Origin: Leptoclinus maculatus
Taxonomy: Eukaryota; Chordata; Actinopteri; Perciformes; Stichaeidae
NCBI GenBank assembly: GCA_032191485.1
Contig: JAVDOI010000080.1
Location: forward strand, 78,501-142,500
Length of the DNA: 64,000 nt
Direction: 5' to 3'
The notes under the pieces are model-generated. The model was not told the origin of the DNA, searched no databases, and saw only the letters and a list, made by a program, of their open reading frames with translations. Shown here piece after piece: positions 49,476 to 61,330 of this stretch (positions are counted from its first letter, which is position 1; each line of letters opens with the position of its first letter). Position numbers and translations under genes: made by a program.

Positions 49476-51424
49476 CCATACAGTGGTCAGTTTACATGTC
49501 GTACCAGGCTGTCAAAGTGTTTCTTTCTGCTGTAAAGTTGTGCATTTTAACATCTATGAGTCTATGAGTAAAGACGAGCTGCAGCCTCAAGAGGCCATTT
49601 GAGGAACTGCAGTATTTTGTCACTCTTCATTTTTCAGACCCGTAGGCTGCAACATGCCAATCATTTCCATATGTTTGTACTGAGAAACAGAAGTTAGAGA
49701 ACGTGATATGGGGAGAGGTAAACAGCAAACCTATGTGTTCCCCAACGGAGGGAGACGGGTGAGATGTTTTCCTCCTCAGCTGTCTAAAGATTTCCTCCTC
49801 TTCCTCTCGCTCCCTCTAACACCTTCCAAGATCCTGACCAGCTGCCACAACTGCAGCAGAGGCGGTGAGACACGTCCGACACGTGATGCTCGCTAATGAA
49901 CCACAGCGCAGAGAGAACATAACACAACCCCCGAACGCTTCCTCACACACACACACACACACACAACCCCACCTGCATGCACACACTGGCTTCGCACACA
50001 TCACTAAGAACAGGAGGCCAAACACATTGTCAGGAAACCATTAAATGACGGTTTAAATGGAGACAGAAGATACAGAAGAGAGAGGTGGAGGCTAATGGTT
50101 GTTCTGCCATCATTTCAAAGGAGATAGAGAAAGAAGGAGAGGCGGGGGTCAGGTGGTGTCGCTCTGTGCTCTGATTGGAGCGATGCAAACGGCCGGCAGC
50201 AAATCAGTCGTCAAGCAGCTTCAAAGTACGGCAGACAAGAAACCGATAGAAGTTTGATTTGTTCTTCAGGAATCCAGACTACATGCAGTCTGTCACACCT
50301 GTAGTTGGTGCTGACAGCAGCAGCTGGCAGCAGGTCTGGCCTCTGCACAGGATGAATGGATGGAGGACGGCTCATCTGTGTCCTCTGTAGAATACCTTTG
50401 AATAATGTGTCAGGACTCCAGCTGTGTATCAGTGTTGGTCCAGTATTGTCATCATTTCTTGTTCTTGTTGTCGCAGTTTTACACATGGCTAATGTTGGTA
50501 CTTGGTTATGTCTAAAATGAGTGAAGTGTGTTGATTATTTACCCAGAGGACATGGACATTGGTTTCCTGGGTGATATTCCTGTGTTAGTTCGAGACGTCC
50601 GTGCCCTACTGGGGTGTCTGCAGACTATGATTAGAAACATGTTAGTGATACACCGGAACTAAACTGACATATCAACGCAGTTCTGTTGCATCGGAACACC
50701 GGCTGGAAAAAAACAGAGAAGAGACAATTATGAAGAACCGGCCCGTTCTCATTCCCAGGTCATCAAACTGGTCCCGACCGACCGTCTGTATGTGGCGAGT
50801 CGGGAATGAGAACTCGCTGGAATAACAGATGAGATAGAATCCAGTTATTTGCAACATACGACAGAGAAGCTGCTGGTTGTGACAAAGATGTTGTGATGTT
50901 TCTCTTCTGTACGACTTCAAAGGAAAGCAAAGCTGCGTCTTCATCGGGTGTCTTTGTAAGCCGTCAGATGTTAGACAGACTGTAGTTTGAACATTGTCAC
51001 TGACTTTAGAAGCTGTGACTTTGTGTAGTGTCATGGTCGAGCTACTTGACATGCGTCTCTGTAACCTGCTCCTTTAAGCTAAGATATTTGACTTTACCTC
51101 TTCACTCAGTATTTAGTATTTCAATGTATTCAGAAGGCAGTTTAGTAACAAATGACCCGAAAGGATGACTAATGATAATAAAAAGATGAGTGAAGTGCTG
51201 CTGATGGGACTCAATGCTAACCACAACTTGATCATTGAGCAGAGCAGATATGATCCAAACAGACATTATTTTAGGATTAATGAGGTCTACGAGGAGGAAA
51301 CACAGACGCCTGTATACGTATATGGAATAACTGTTTCACATGAAAACATAACTTAAATTAAAATGAATTGACTGAAGAAACACAGACGTCTGTCAACAGC
51401 CCGAGGAGCTCCTCCCTGTATCAA
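49476..51424. other. Unique sequence with one (CA)n tract
   Basis: CA repeats at 49943-49965. Open frames such as 50672-51052 (minus) show no recognisable protein. Confidence 0.4.
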
Positions 51425-51444
51425 GGGGGGGGGGGAGGGGGGGG
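51425..51444. repeat. Interrupted poly-G tract
   Basis: Eleven G, one A, eight G. Potential G-quadruplex. Confidence 0.9.
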
Positions 51445-51700
51445 CTGTATTAATTCATAACTAAAGGCCATTTTACTCTTCTAATTCAGTCTTAACATTC
51501 TGTTCATGGAACAGGGATGGAATACATGTTGAATAGAAGACCAAAGGTTCTCCGTTGGACTGTTGGTAGTTACATGGATGGATGGAGCAGACTGTATTTG
51601 GGATTTTTCTATTTTAAGAGCTCTGAGTGATGTGTGGGGCTTAAAATGTCCCGATGGCAGCAGTAGGGGCAGAGTCCGTTAAAAACTGTTATTTTTCAAT

Positions 51701-51803
51701 AGGGCGGCTGTGGCACAATGTTGGAAGTAGGTTGTCCTCTAACTGGAAGATCAGCGGTTTTGATCCCCGGCTGATCCGGTCCACATGTCGAAGTGTGTGT
51801 GTG

Positions 51804-51872
<69 letters not shown>

Positions 51873-51990
51873 ATGAATGATAATTAGTTCTATTGGCTGG
51901 TGGCAGCGTATGCCATCAGTGTATGAATGTTTGTGTGGATGGCTGAATGTTGGCATGTAGTGCACAGAAAATGATGAATGCATCATCATA
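51701..51990 (+). mobile_element. tRNA-like SINE (copy 2) with (GT)n expansion
   Basis: The head 'agggcggctgtggcacaatg' and box B-like 'cggttttgatccccggctg' match the 1071-1384 SINE, and 'gatccggtccacatgtcgaa' and 'gccatcagtgtatgaatg' follow as in the family body. The central 'tgtccttgggca' region is replaced by a (GT)n tract at 51793-51871, so the microsatellite grew inside the SINE. The box A-like part is poor, and the copy is old. Confidence 0.65.
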
Positions 51991-53027
51991 AATAGAATAT
52001 TTAATTTACTATGGATTAATAAAACTAAAGATATATTAGTTTTTTCGTGTCCAGAGAGCCTTAAAAACATTTTAAAACATTTTACTAGATGGTGTTTTCG
52101 TAACATTGTTTGTGGACTCGAGGCGTTTTCAAACCGGGGACTTGACAAATAAGCGGAATACTGGCCGGTGAATGTTATATGTCTCGGGCTTTTATTGTGA
52201 AAGGTATGCATGGAAGGAGTGGATCTAGTGTGCGCTGCCTTGTCGAGGTAAAAAGAAGTGATAATGTTGTCTGTCGTGGTTCAGACTGTGATTGGTTGAT
52301 GCCCCCCCGGTGTGTAAAGGCCTCATAGTCATGCAGATGTTATAGTCACCTGACTGCACGTTGGATACAAGCCATACGAAGGCAATAGTTCAGCAGCTGC
52401 CGGTCCTGTTTCCTGTCATTCATACACTCAACCCTGGATCCTGTGTTCTCACTGTGTCTGTAGTGAAACCCTGTTCACCTTGTCCGTCCGTCCTGTACCA
52501 GGCGGGACAGAGTTACCGGAGCTCGTGGTCTAACAGCTCAAAAGCTTCTGAAGCAGGCGGGGATCGTCCTGAAAACATCCGTGTAATGAGATGTGTAGTC
52601 AGAGGCGCAGCATTGTAGCTGCTGTTGTGTTTGCCCTTTTACCAGACTAATAGAGACGGTGTGCCGGGGTTTCTAAAAGCCTCCAGCAGCATCCTGAATG
52701 CAGAGCAGTCCATTCAAGTAGAGCTCCCTCTCTCTCTACCTCCACTGGCTTTCATTGCTTCTCTTCTCTCTCTCTCTCTCTCTCTCTGTGTGTTTGTTTC
52801 TCTTCATCTGTTGCTTTTGCGTGTTCCACCTTTACATCTCCACCTTTCCTTTGTCTTCCTCCTCATCCCCCCGTCCTGCTTCCCTCAGCTGTGTGCTTTA
52901 TGCCGACTGTGCTAACATTATTTGCAGTGCAGCTGGAAACACACACAAACACACACAAATTCATGAGCGCAGAGATATTGAATATAGGGAGAGAGAGATA
53001 GGGCATGTTCATGCTAATGCATGAAAC

Positions 53028-53030
<3 letters not shown>
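51991..53030. other. Unique sequence with (CT)n tract
   Basis: A CT tract at about 52764-52787 sits in a pyrimidine-rich stretch 52720-52880. No exon with matching donor was seen after it. Confidence 0.4.

Positions 53031-53073
<43 letters not shown>
53031..53073. repeat. (CA)n microsatellite
   Basis: An uninterrupted CA tract of about 21 units. Confidence 0.97.
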
Positions 53074-53077
<4 letters not shown>

Positions 53078-53334
53078 ATCAATGCTAGTGTGGCAGTTTA
53101 TTAGCTGTCCACCTCTGTCTGTCTGGGCTGATAAGAGGACACAGGGAGGAGAATTGGTGTGTGTGTGTGTGCGTGTGTGTGTATTTTGGAGCTTTGATTG
53201 TGAGGATTGTCTGTGTCTTTAAATGGAGCTTTGAGTTTAGGATATACGTGTAACATCACATCCTTAATATGTCAGTATGCCCGGACATTTAAATGTGTTC
53301 ATTAAGCTTCAGTGTGTACTTTCCTAAACTCTGA

Positions 53335-53335
<1 letters not shown>

Positions 53336-53433
<98 letters not shown>

Positions 53434-53438
53434 CGTGC

Positions 53439-53476
<38 letters not shown>
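53336..53476. repeat. Long (GT)n microsatellite with GC interruptions
   Basis: About 140 bp of GT broken by GTGC groups at two places. Alternating purine-pyrimidine of this length favours Z-DNA. Confidence 0.98.
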
Positions 53477-53477
<1 letters not shown>

Positions 53478-53629
53478 CAGCAGAGGGATTTAACCAGGGG
53501 GAGGAGATAGATGGGCGCCCGATGATAGAGGCGGTTGCCGGGTGACAGTAGGGGGTTGACTTAGCGACCCACAGCCAAATTACTTTCTAGGAAAAATACC
53601 AGAGCCGAGCTTAAGATAGCTCCATACTT

Positions 53630-53945
53630 ACTCACAGAGGGGGGGGGAGGCTGAGAGACATGCGATGAGGAATATGAAGGTGAGAGCGAGGACGGGGAGA
53701 AGGGAGGAAAGGAAAAATGGAATGGAGAGGGGGTGAGGGAAGGAGGGAAAGGAGGAGGACAAACAAAGTGGGAGAAGGAGGTAGATGTGTGAGGAAACAG
53801 TAGAGGAGCAAAGAGGAGGGAAGGAGATGAAGGGAGACTGCAGATGAAGAAAAAGGAGAGAAGGGGGAGAAGAGAAGACAGGGGCTAAGGGAAGAAAGGG
53901 GGCGTAGCGGATGAAAGTGAGGAGATGAGGACGTAGGAGAGAGAT
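53630..53945. repeat. Polypurine tract, about 300 bp
   Basis: Almost entirely G and A on the plus strand (gggagaagggaggaaaggaa-type) but not a simple repeat. It may form triplex structures. Confidence 0.8.
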
Positions 53946-54993
53946 AGGACGTGTTGAATTAATAATCAGACGGGTCGGTTGGGAACGATCAGCAAGGGAT
54001 TGAGCAGATGAGTAGTGAGGGAAGAGAGAGGAAGAGCAGGGGGAAGAAACACGGGGGTTCAGTTATTAGTTATAGCCATCATAACATCATGATCCTACCG
54101 AGGACAGATGTCTTCTTATTCACGCTGGAACACAGCCCGGCTCTGCTCCAGCTGTGACTCCGTGCTGAAGTACATTATAATGGGAGAGGAGGCGGTGGAA
54201 TGGAGGCTTGTTCCGGGAAGGTTTTCTGAAGCTGCCACAGTAATGTAATCTGGACCCCTGCAGGAGGGCCAGACTGCAGTGTGTGGGGTGTGGTGGTCAT
54301 CTTCTGAAGAACAAAGTTTAGAATTTGTAACAACGACGACGTACGTAATTGTGCACACGCAGTTTGTCAACGGAAGTACGTCGGAGTGCAACAGCTCGTC
54401 AAGCTATTCAAAGGGCACCAAAGATGGAGAACGCAACCGAAACAAATGGACGTTCTGATGCTGGTAATCATTTGACTTCCATGTTTAGAGCTTGATAACT
54501 CGTCTGGGGCAAAGCGCCACATCCTTTGGCAACATGTGCACACATGTTATTGATGACGTCAGCTGTGAAAGGGTCAGTAATGATTCACGTTGATGGAAAA
54601 CCAGTGAACATACTCAAATGTTTTCTGAGTAGTCTAACACCTACACAGTGCTACATTGTTTCCCCAGTCATGTGCTGGCTGAGTAATGTGCTGAATAATG
54701 TGTTTGTAAATGATGAAGCGCTACATTCATGGGCTGAGCCTGAATCAGGAGGAGGTCAGGGCGGATGGTGAGCATACACAGTTTTACAACAATTACATTT
54801 TCCTCTCCAGCTTTATCGCTGAGGTCTGGAGTATGATGACAATCTAGAGCATCATTCTACTGCAGTGGTGTCTCAACACTCACCATTGTTACTGTTTGAA
54901 GCACAGTGGCCATTGAATAAGTTCTACTCACCAACCCCTCGAAGGACGACCTGTATCCTCTCACAATGTTTGATTATATATTTACAAGGCATA
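53946..54993. other. Unique sequence, nothing recognised
   Basis: Frames at 54116-54391 (minus) and 54526-54771 (plus) show no known protein features. Confidence 0.35.
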
Positions 54994-55131
<138 letters not shown>

Positions 55132-55317
55132 TGTATCCAGTGTTTGAAGATAAAGACATAACTTCTTGCAGCAGGAACACTTCTTCTATAACTTGCTATG
55201 ATTCATGTCGTGACCTTTGGGGGTCACTGGTTTACATGATGAGATGGTTCTTAATGAGATAAGAGGGGTCCAGCTCCACACACACAAACACATTAATGCT
55301 AACAGACGATTATTAAC

Positions 55318-55355
55318 ACACTCACGCACACACCTCGCCATTGACACTGATAAAT

Positions 55356-55418
<63 letters not shown>

Positions 55419-55449
55419 GCACACACCTCGCCATTGACACTGATAAATG

Positions 55450-55490
<41 letters not shown>

Positions 55491-55573
55491 CACCACACAC
55501 ACACACACACTCACGCACACACCTCGCCATTGACACTGATAAATGACACACACACACACACACACACACACTA
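55318..55573. repeat. Composite tandem repeat, unit 93-96 bp
   Basis: Three copies of a 39-bp unique core (starts 'ctcacgcacacacctcgcca', ends 'gataaatga') each followed by a (CA)n run. Cores start at 55321, 55414 and 55510. The cores are identical while the CA runs differ in length and interruptions. Confidence 0.95.
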
Positions 55574-55734
55574 TCTGCCTTACACACACGTCCATGTACA
55601 CACACAGCGTTTCTCTCTTACACTGTCTTCACACACACAAACACACACACGGGGGCTCTGATGGACGCTGACAGATGGCGGTTGGGCGGTTGGATCGAGT
55701 GCGGCGACAGGCCGCTGTTTCCACGGCGAGGGGC

Positions 55735-55749
55735 GTTGCCAGGGGAAAC
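55735..55749. promoter_or_regulatory. RFX X-box-like motif
   Basis: GTTGCC-AGG-GGAAAC fits the imperfect palindrome RYYNYY-N(1-3)-RRNRAC bound by RFX factors. A second match, GTTGCC-G-GGTGAC, lies at 53534-53546. The motif sits in a GC-rich non-repetitive stretch (55640-55930). Function is inferred from sequence alone. Confidence 0.25.
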
Positions 55750-56136
55750 CATTTTGTGGCTGAACCTGAGATTGAGTTTCCCCTTTTGCTGGCGTGACAG
55801 ATAACAAGAACCTGGCAATCAAACTCCCGACAGCATCAAGCGCTCGGCCATCAGTCAGAGCCGACAGCAGCCGGCTGTAGGCGGAGGATAGATGATCCCC
55901 GCCAGGAGACAAGGATGCAGGGAGGAGACGAGGTGGAGAGAGCTCTGTAGGCTTTTAAGACACGACAACCTCAAGATATGTGACTGAAATTATTGTCTCA
56001 GGAGCATTTGTTCACAAAAACATTTTTTAAATATAGTTAAAGGTTCTCGATATGGTTTCCAGAGTATTGATATAGCAGCAATCAACTACTTTTAATGTAA
56101 AGTTATAATGGAGTAATGACCAGACCTGACTCCCTC

Positions 56137-56138
<2 letters not shown>

Positions 56139-56189
<51 letters not shown>

Positions 56190-56202
56190 TGTGTGTGTGT
56201 GT
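56139..56202. repeat. (GT)n microsatellite
   Basis: A GT tract of about 32 units with one GG step. Confidence 0.97.
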
Positions 56203-56641
56203 TGACATAGCCGGGCCGCCTTTTAGTGCATGTGAGCGTGAGCGTGCCCCACTGGCTACCTAATGGCCGTCACATTGCACTGCTCTCGTACGGCGGTTAC
56301 TCTGTCAGCACAGTTATTTGCACTGTTAGCGCTGTAAGCAGCGCCAGCTGTTTATTACACAGGCCCGAGCCTGCAAGACTGCAAGCACATGCACATGCAT
56401 GTAAACAATGCAGGATTTAACATGCTTAATTACAAAAATACACACAAACGCACCGATTCCATGAGGGGCAGCGCTGCATGAATGAGCACATGTTCTCTCA
56501 AGAGAGTGTGTATATATAGTATACATATAGTGTATTGAGTGTGTAAATCAGGCCGTTATGAGCAGGTCATGTTGTCCAGTATGGGCTGTTGATCAAAGCT
56601 GCTGACTCAACAACGTGCTTATTGACGTCCAGTGAGAAGAG

Positions 56642-56692
<51 letters not shown>

Positions 56693-58810
56693 AGCATCAT
56701 TCACACACAGGTTGGAATGGACGGATTTGAATCCTGCTTTCTATATATAGCGTTTTACACATTCATTACACACTGCTAACATGTTCCCGTCTGTATCTCA
56801 GAGGCCTGGAGGTCCGTCTGGAGACGAGCTGCAGTCAAAGGTCGAGGTCACCGTGACCTCACATTCTTGTGATGTCTCAGGAACACCTTGAGCGTAATTT
56901 TCCTTATTTGGCACAGACGTCCACTCCGACTGACGGGATGAAGTGATTTCAAAGGTCACTGTGACCTCGTCAAACTATTTTTTTTGGCCATAACTGAAGA
57001 ATTGATATGCTCATTATGACAATGTCACACAACTGTCTGAGAGTATGAATTGAGTGATGGATGTAATCTGGTGGGTGAAGGTGGTTATTATATAACTTCT
57101 AGTTATTCGTGATTTGTCTTAAACTCCTCGTATTACGAGCATCATTATTCACTCAGCAAGTCAAATTGTTTAAGTGATATGAGATCGATGGGTAGTTGAT
57201 CCCTTGTTATGAATGTTAAAGCTGTTCCTTAAGTTCCAGCTCTCTTCTGCATATCAAAGGCTTCACCTGGTAAACTGTGGAAGCCTTAATGAGTGTGAGG
57301 GGGTTCCAGTAGTACTCGGGATCAATTAACCACTTAGAATCCTCAGTGCACTGGTCCGCTTAGGTTTCTTTAAACACAAGATCAATACACTCTCTAGTCG
57401 CATCCTCATTACCTGAACAACAAACGCTAAACATGAGAAATATAAATGAGAGAGGAACTCACTGGAGCGGATGAATGGATGGACACTAACGTTAGATGGT
57501 ATGTAAACCAGGGATTTACAATACGGATTGAACCGTGTGGATTAATTTGATCCGACAGCTGATGTACGTATACAACAGACATACTGTGAACACGTCCATG
57601 TGAGACCAGCACATTGCATCTGTTTGGCAGACACAAAGCAATCAGCACACAGACTCACATGGGTGCAAGATGTGTTCCTCGCACATATCAAATCTCTACT
57701 AAAAGCAGCGTCTACAAGGCGCAGCTCATTACAATAATCCCTCTGTAACACGGAGATTACACCGCATCACTGCAGTGTGTCTGATACTGTGAGCCTCAGT
57801 CCGGATGGTCATGTGTAGACAGTGTGTGAGATCATACAGTAAAGGTAGTGTCTAATCTATTGTGAGTTCAGGGAAATATATCAAGTTAATGAAGTCATAG
57901 GCAAACCAGAACTATGATCATTTATGATTTGACTTGTAGAACAATGTATTGTGTCCTGTTTACTTGTGTATAGCATATTTCTACCTGCATATCATCATCT
58001 GCAATTTCTACATTTGTCTTACCTGCCAAAGGACTACGGATGTGAATTAGCATTTTTGCTAACTCCGGCATTTTTACATGCTGTATTTCATACTGATGCT
58101 CCTTATTGTGCATTGTTCCTATCAAAATAAATACATAAATAAATACCTATATAAATAATAAAATACATAAAAATGTTATAAGGGAAATACTTAGCAACAA
58201 TTCTTAATGACTAAATACTATGAATCCAATACAATTATTCAAAGTGAATTTTGGCTCAGTACAATGGAATGTAAAAATCATATTTCTATTGTCTCATGGT
58301 ATAAATCGTAATATCATACGCCCTCCACATGAGGTGAAACAGCTTAATCCATGTGTACTTTAACAAGCAGAAGAAACGATGAACACCCTCCGTTGTCGTG
58401 TTGTCGGCACGCTTTAAGACTTTGCATGTTAATGTCTTGAATGTTGTCCTGCCTTATGATCCTATACGTTCTCTTGATTCTTTTAACATCTCAACACGTC
58501 AAACCTCACAGGCCTCGTTAGCATTTAGCGACGCCCCCTGATAGAGATTTTAATGCTCATGCTGTTGATCATAAAGATACAAACAAATAAGGTGGATTGT
58601 GTGCTCTCGCATGCTTCTGCATTTTGGATAATCAGCAGTTTATTAAAGGCTAGTTAGTAAATGTAGTGAGCGTGAGATATTTTCTTTCTTTTGACTTTTT
58701 GTTGTCCAGAGCATGATTAGAACCTTCCCTCTTGTCCTGTTGAAGGACCCGAGCCGAGCAGCGCTGCTTTCATTCCCTTTGTTCTCGGGCCCTTCGTGCT
58801 GGCAGCGCCA
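56203..58810. other. Unique sequence with an (AT)n tract
   Basis: (AT)n lies at 56643-56690. An A-rich TAAATA-type stretch lies near 58120-58170. No gene recognised. Confidence 0.4.
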
Positions 58811-59420
58811 CACACAACCGCACACAACCGCACACAGCCGCACACAACCGCACACAACCGCACACAGCCGCACACAACCGCACACAACCGCACACAGCCG
58901 CACACAGCCGCACACAACCGCACACAACCGCACACAGCCGCACACAGCCGCACACAACCGCACAAAACCGCAGACAACCGCACACAGCCGCACACAGCCG
59001 CACACAACCGCACAAAACCGCAGACAGCCGCGCACAACCGCGCACAACCACGCACAACCACGCACAACCACGCACAGCCACGCACAACCACGCACAACCA
59101 CGCACAACCACACACAACCACACACAGCCACACACAGCCACACACAGCCACACACAGCCACACACAACCACACACAGCCACACACAGCCACACACAGCCA
59201 CACACAACCACACACAGCCACACACAACCGCACACAGCCGCACACAGCCGCAGACAACCGCACACAACCGCACACAGCCACACACAACCACACACAGCCA
59301 CACACAGCCACACACAACCACACACAGCCACACACAGCCACACACAACCACACACAGCCACACACAGCCACACACAACCACACACAGCCGCACACAACCG
59401 CACACAACCACACACAGCCA
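58811..59420. repeat. 10-bp minisatellite, 61 units without indels
   Basis: Units of the form C(A/G)CACA(A/G)CC(G/A) run for 610 bp in perfect 10-bp register, with only base substitutions. Zones differ: CCG-ending units at 58811-59040, CGCACAACCA units at about 59041-59110, CCA-ending units at 59111-59220, a CCG island at 59221-59270, then CCA-ending units in a 30-bp higher-order pattern. Frames longer than 200 codons on both strands (His-Thr-Gln-Pro or Val-Cys-Gly-Cys repeats) follow from the repeat and are not evidence of a gene. Confidence 0.97.
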
Positions 59421-59689
59421 CACGCTGTAACTGTTCCTTCCTCAAACCATGTTTACTGCGGGAGCGGCAGCTCCTCTGTAATTACAAGCAAAGCTTGACA
59501 GCTGCTTGTATAACATAGACAGAACTCTGCTGAACTCCAGAGATTGAAATGGTATTTTCTTTTTTTCCGCTTTTTCTGAAAAAAGAACAACCTTGACAGG
59601 TGTTATCCTTTTATTCCTTTTTGTTGCTTGCAGCCGTAATGTTAGAATGTTTCCATGTTTCCAGGGACAGCTATAGAGCTCTATAGAGG

Positions 59690-60104
59690 AGCCGATATGG
59701 AAGTGCCTTAAAGCTGCATTCTCTCTAGTGTCCACCAGGGGGCGACTCCTCTGGTTGTATAGAAGTCTATGAGAAAATGACTCTACTTCTCTCTTGATTG
59801 ATTACCTCAGTAAACATTGTAAACATGAGTTTATGGTCTCAATCTCTAGTTTCAAGTCTTCTTCAATACAGCATGATGTTCATTTATGTTCATGTATGCT
59901 TTAGGGCGGGGATATTGTGATTGACAGTTTTCTACCAGAGCCGCATACGACGTCCCGATGTCACTTCTCCGCATTCCAAATATGGTAACTTCCATTCTTC
60001 GGTTGCAAAAATGCCAAGATGGCAACGTCCAAATTGACGAACTCGAGGCTTTGTAATGGCAGTCCACAAAACCATTGGGTGACGTCACGACGACTACGTC
60101 TATG
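59690..60104. mobile_element. Composite teleost repeat, second large copy
   Basis: Same block order as 15049-15549: 'gtccaccagggggcgact', 'gaaaatgactctacttctct', 'tacagcatgatgttcattta', 'gtatgctttagggcgggg', 'gacgtcacgacgactacgtc'. It lacks about 45 bp found in the other copy and its last bases differ ('tctatgttatag'). Confidence 0.75.
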
Positions 60105-60960
60105 TTATAGTAACTAGCTAAGTCAAATGTTTGAATTTGATGAGGAAAAGCATCAGTGCGCTTCATCCAAAGTTTAATTTGGATTTACCATAACAAAAGG
60201 AATTGTCCTGCTCTTTGGCCCTCACCTCTGACAGGCTCAATACAAATAAATGATCTTTGAGTAAGACAATGACAGCCATGTGACAGTGACACCTGTCTGA
60301 TCCCACGTTAGTGAAGACAATTTTGAAAGCATATTTAAAAGCAATGTTGACCAAAGTGCTGCTACCGAAAAGATACGAACGGCAATAGATAAATACAAAA
60401 AGTGTTAATTAAGCAGCTTCACTACGCGCCAAGCCAAACAATATGAATACAAATGATCACAGACTGAAGTCAGCTATTGCTCTAATAAAATTGTCATCAT
60501 GGCAAAATGAAAGTTATGGGAACATTCAAATTTATATATATACATATTTATTTTTGTATTTTTTATTTATTCATTTATTTCTATTATAAATGATAACGTT
60601 AGTCCCTCCTGGGCTGACTACCTGCACATATTGAAAGGAACATTTTTCTTTTGTCATCACAGGCTGATTGATTTACTTATTTGGCAATTAATTTACATGT
60701 AGTGCCATTTATTACGCACCAACTGAGAAACAGTCGGCATCAGCAGGAAGACTTTGATAACTGCTCGTCTTAGTTTTGGTTACCAATAGATGTGGCCACT
60801 TACCATAATCTCTCTTTTGTCAAAACCGCAGTTTGTGAGCTGAGTCGTGTTGCTGCGGTGGCATTGGTTAATGCATTATAAGCCATGATAATCTTTCCCA
60901 CCACTACTCTACATGATGTTACCCCCCCTCTGTTCGGTCCTATAGCCTCCCGATCGTCTA
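60105..60960. other. Unique AT-rich sequence
   Basis: No gene or repeat recognised. T/A-rich stretch near 60530-60590. Confidence 0.35.
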
Positions 60961-61330
60961 CAGCTAATCTTTTCTCATGTAACGCTGAGCCATGCTATGG
61001 CTAGTGCTAATCTCTTAGCCTGCAGCATTAGCCACATGCTAAAGCTAATCCCTTTTTGTGTTGCGTCGGGCCATACCAGCGCTAATCCGCTGTCGCGGAA
61101 CCGTGCCAATGCTAATGCAGCTGTCAGTCAGAGATGTGCTGACCGGCTGAGACACCTGTCTGCTGCTCGCCGTCCAACTCTCCCCTCCTTCACTCTTACT
61201 TCCTGCTTTAAGTCTGACTTTACCTCCTGTATCACACTCTTTTTGACGTTTCCGATCGCTCATCTGCCCCTTCATTTTCTCACTTCTTTCTATCGGACTA
61301 CATTCAGCCTAATCTCTTTCCTAATCCGTC
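60961..61330. promoter_or_regulatory. Cluster of GCTAATC(C/T) motifs
   Basis: CTAATCT or CTAATCC occurs at 60964, 61007, 61045, 61082, 61310 and 61321, with a related CTAATG at 61112. The first five sites are 30-43 bp apart. TAATCC is the site of K50 homeodomain factors such as OTX, CRX and PITX. The spacing might also reflect a decayed tandem repeat of about 38 bp. Function is inference. Confidence 0.25.

Noticed and set aside
55318..55573. Repeat-spacer look reminiscent of a CRISPR array
   Set aside because: The spacers are CA microsatellite and the genome is eukaryotic. It is a composite tandem repeat.
58643..59498. Five overlapping frames of 217-261 codons on both strands
   Set aside because: All are produced by the 10-bp minisatellite, which happens to lack stop codons in several frames. 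No start context, splice sites or non-repeat domain.
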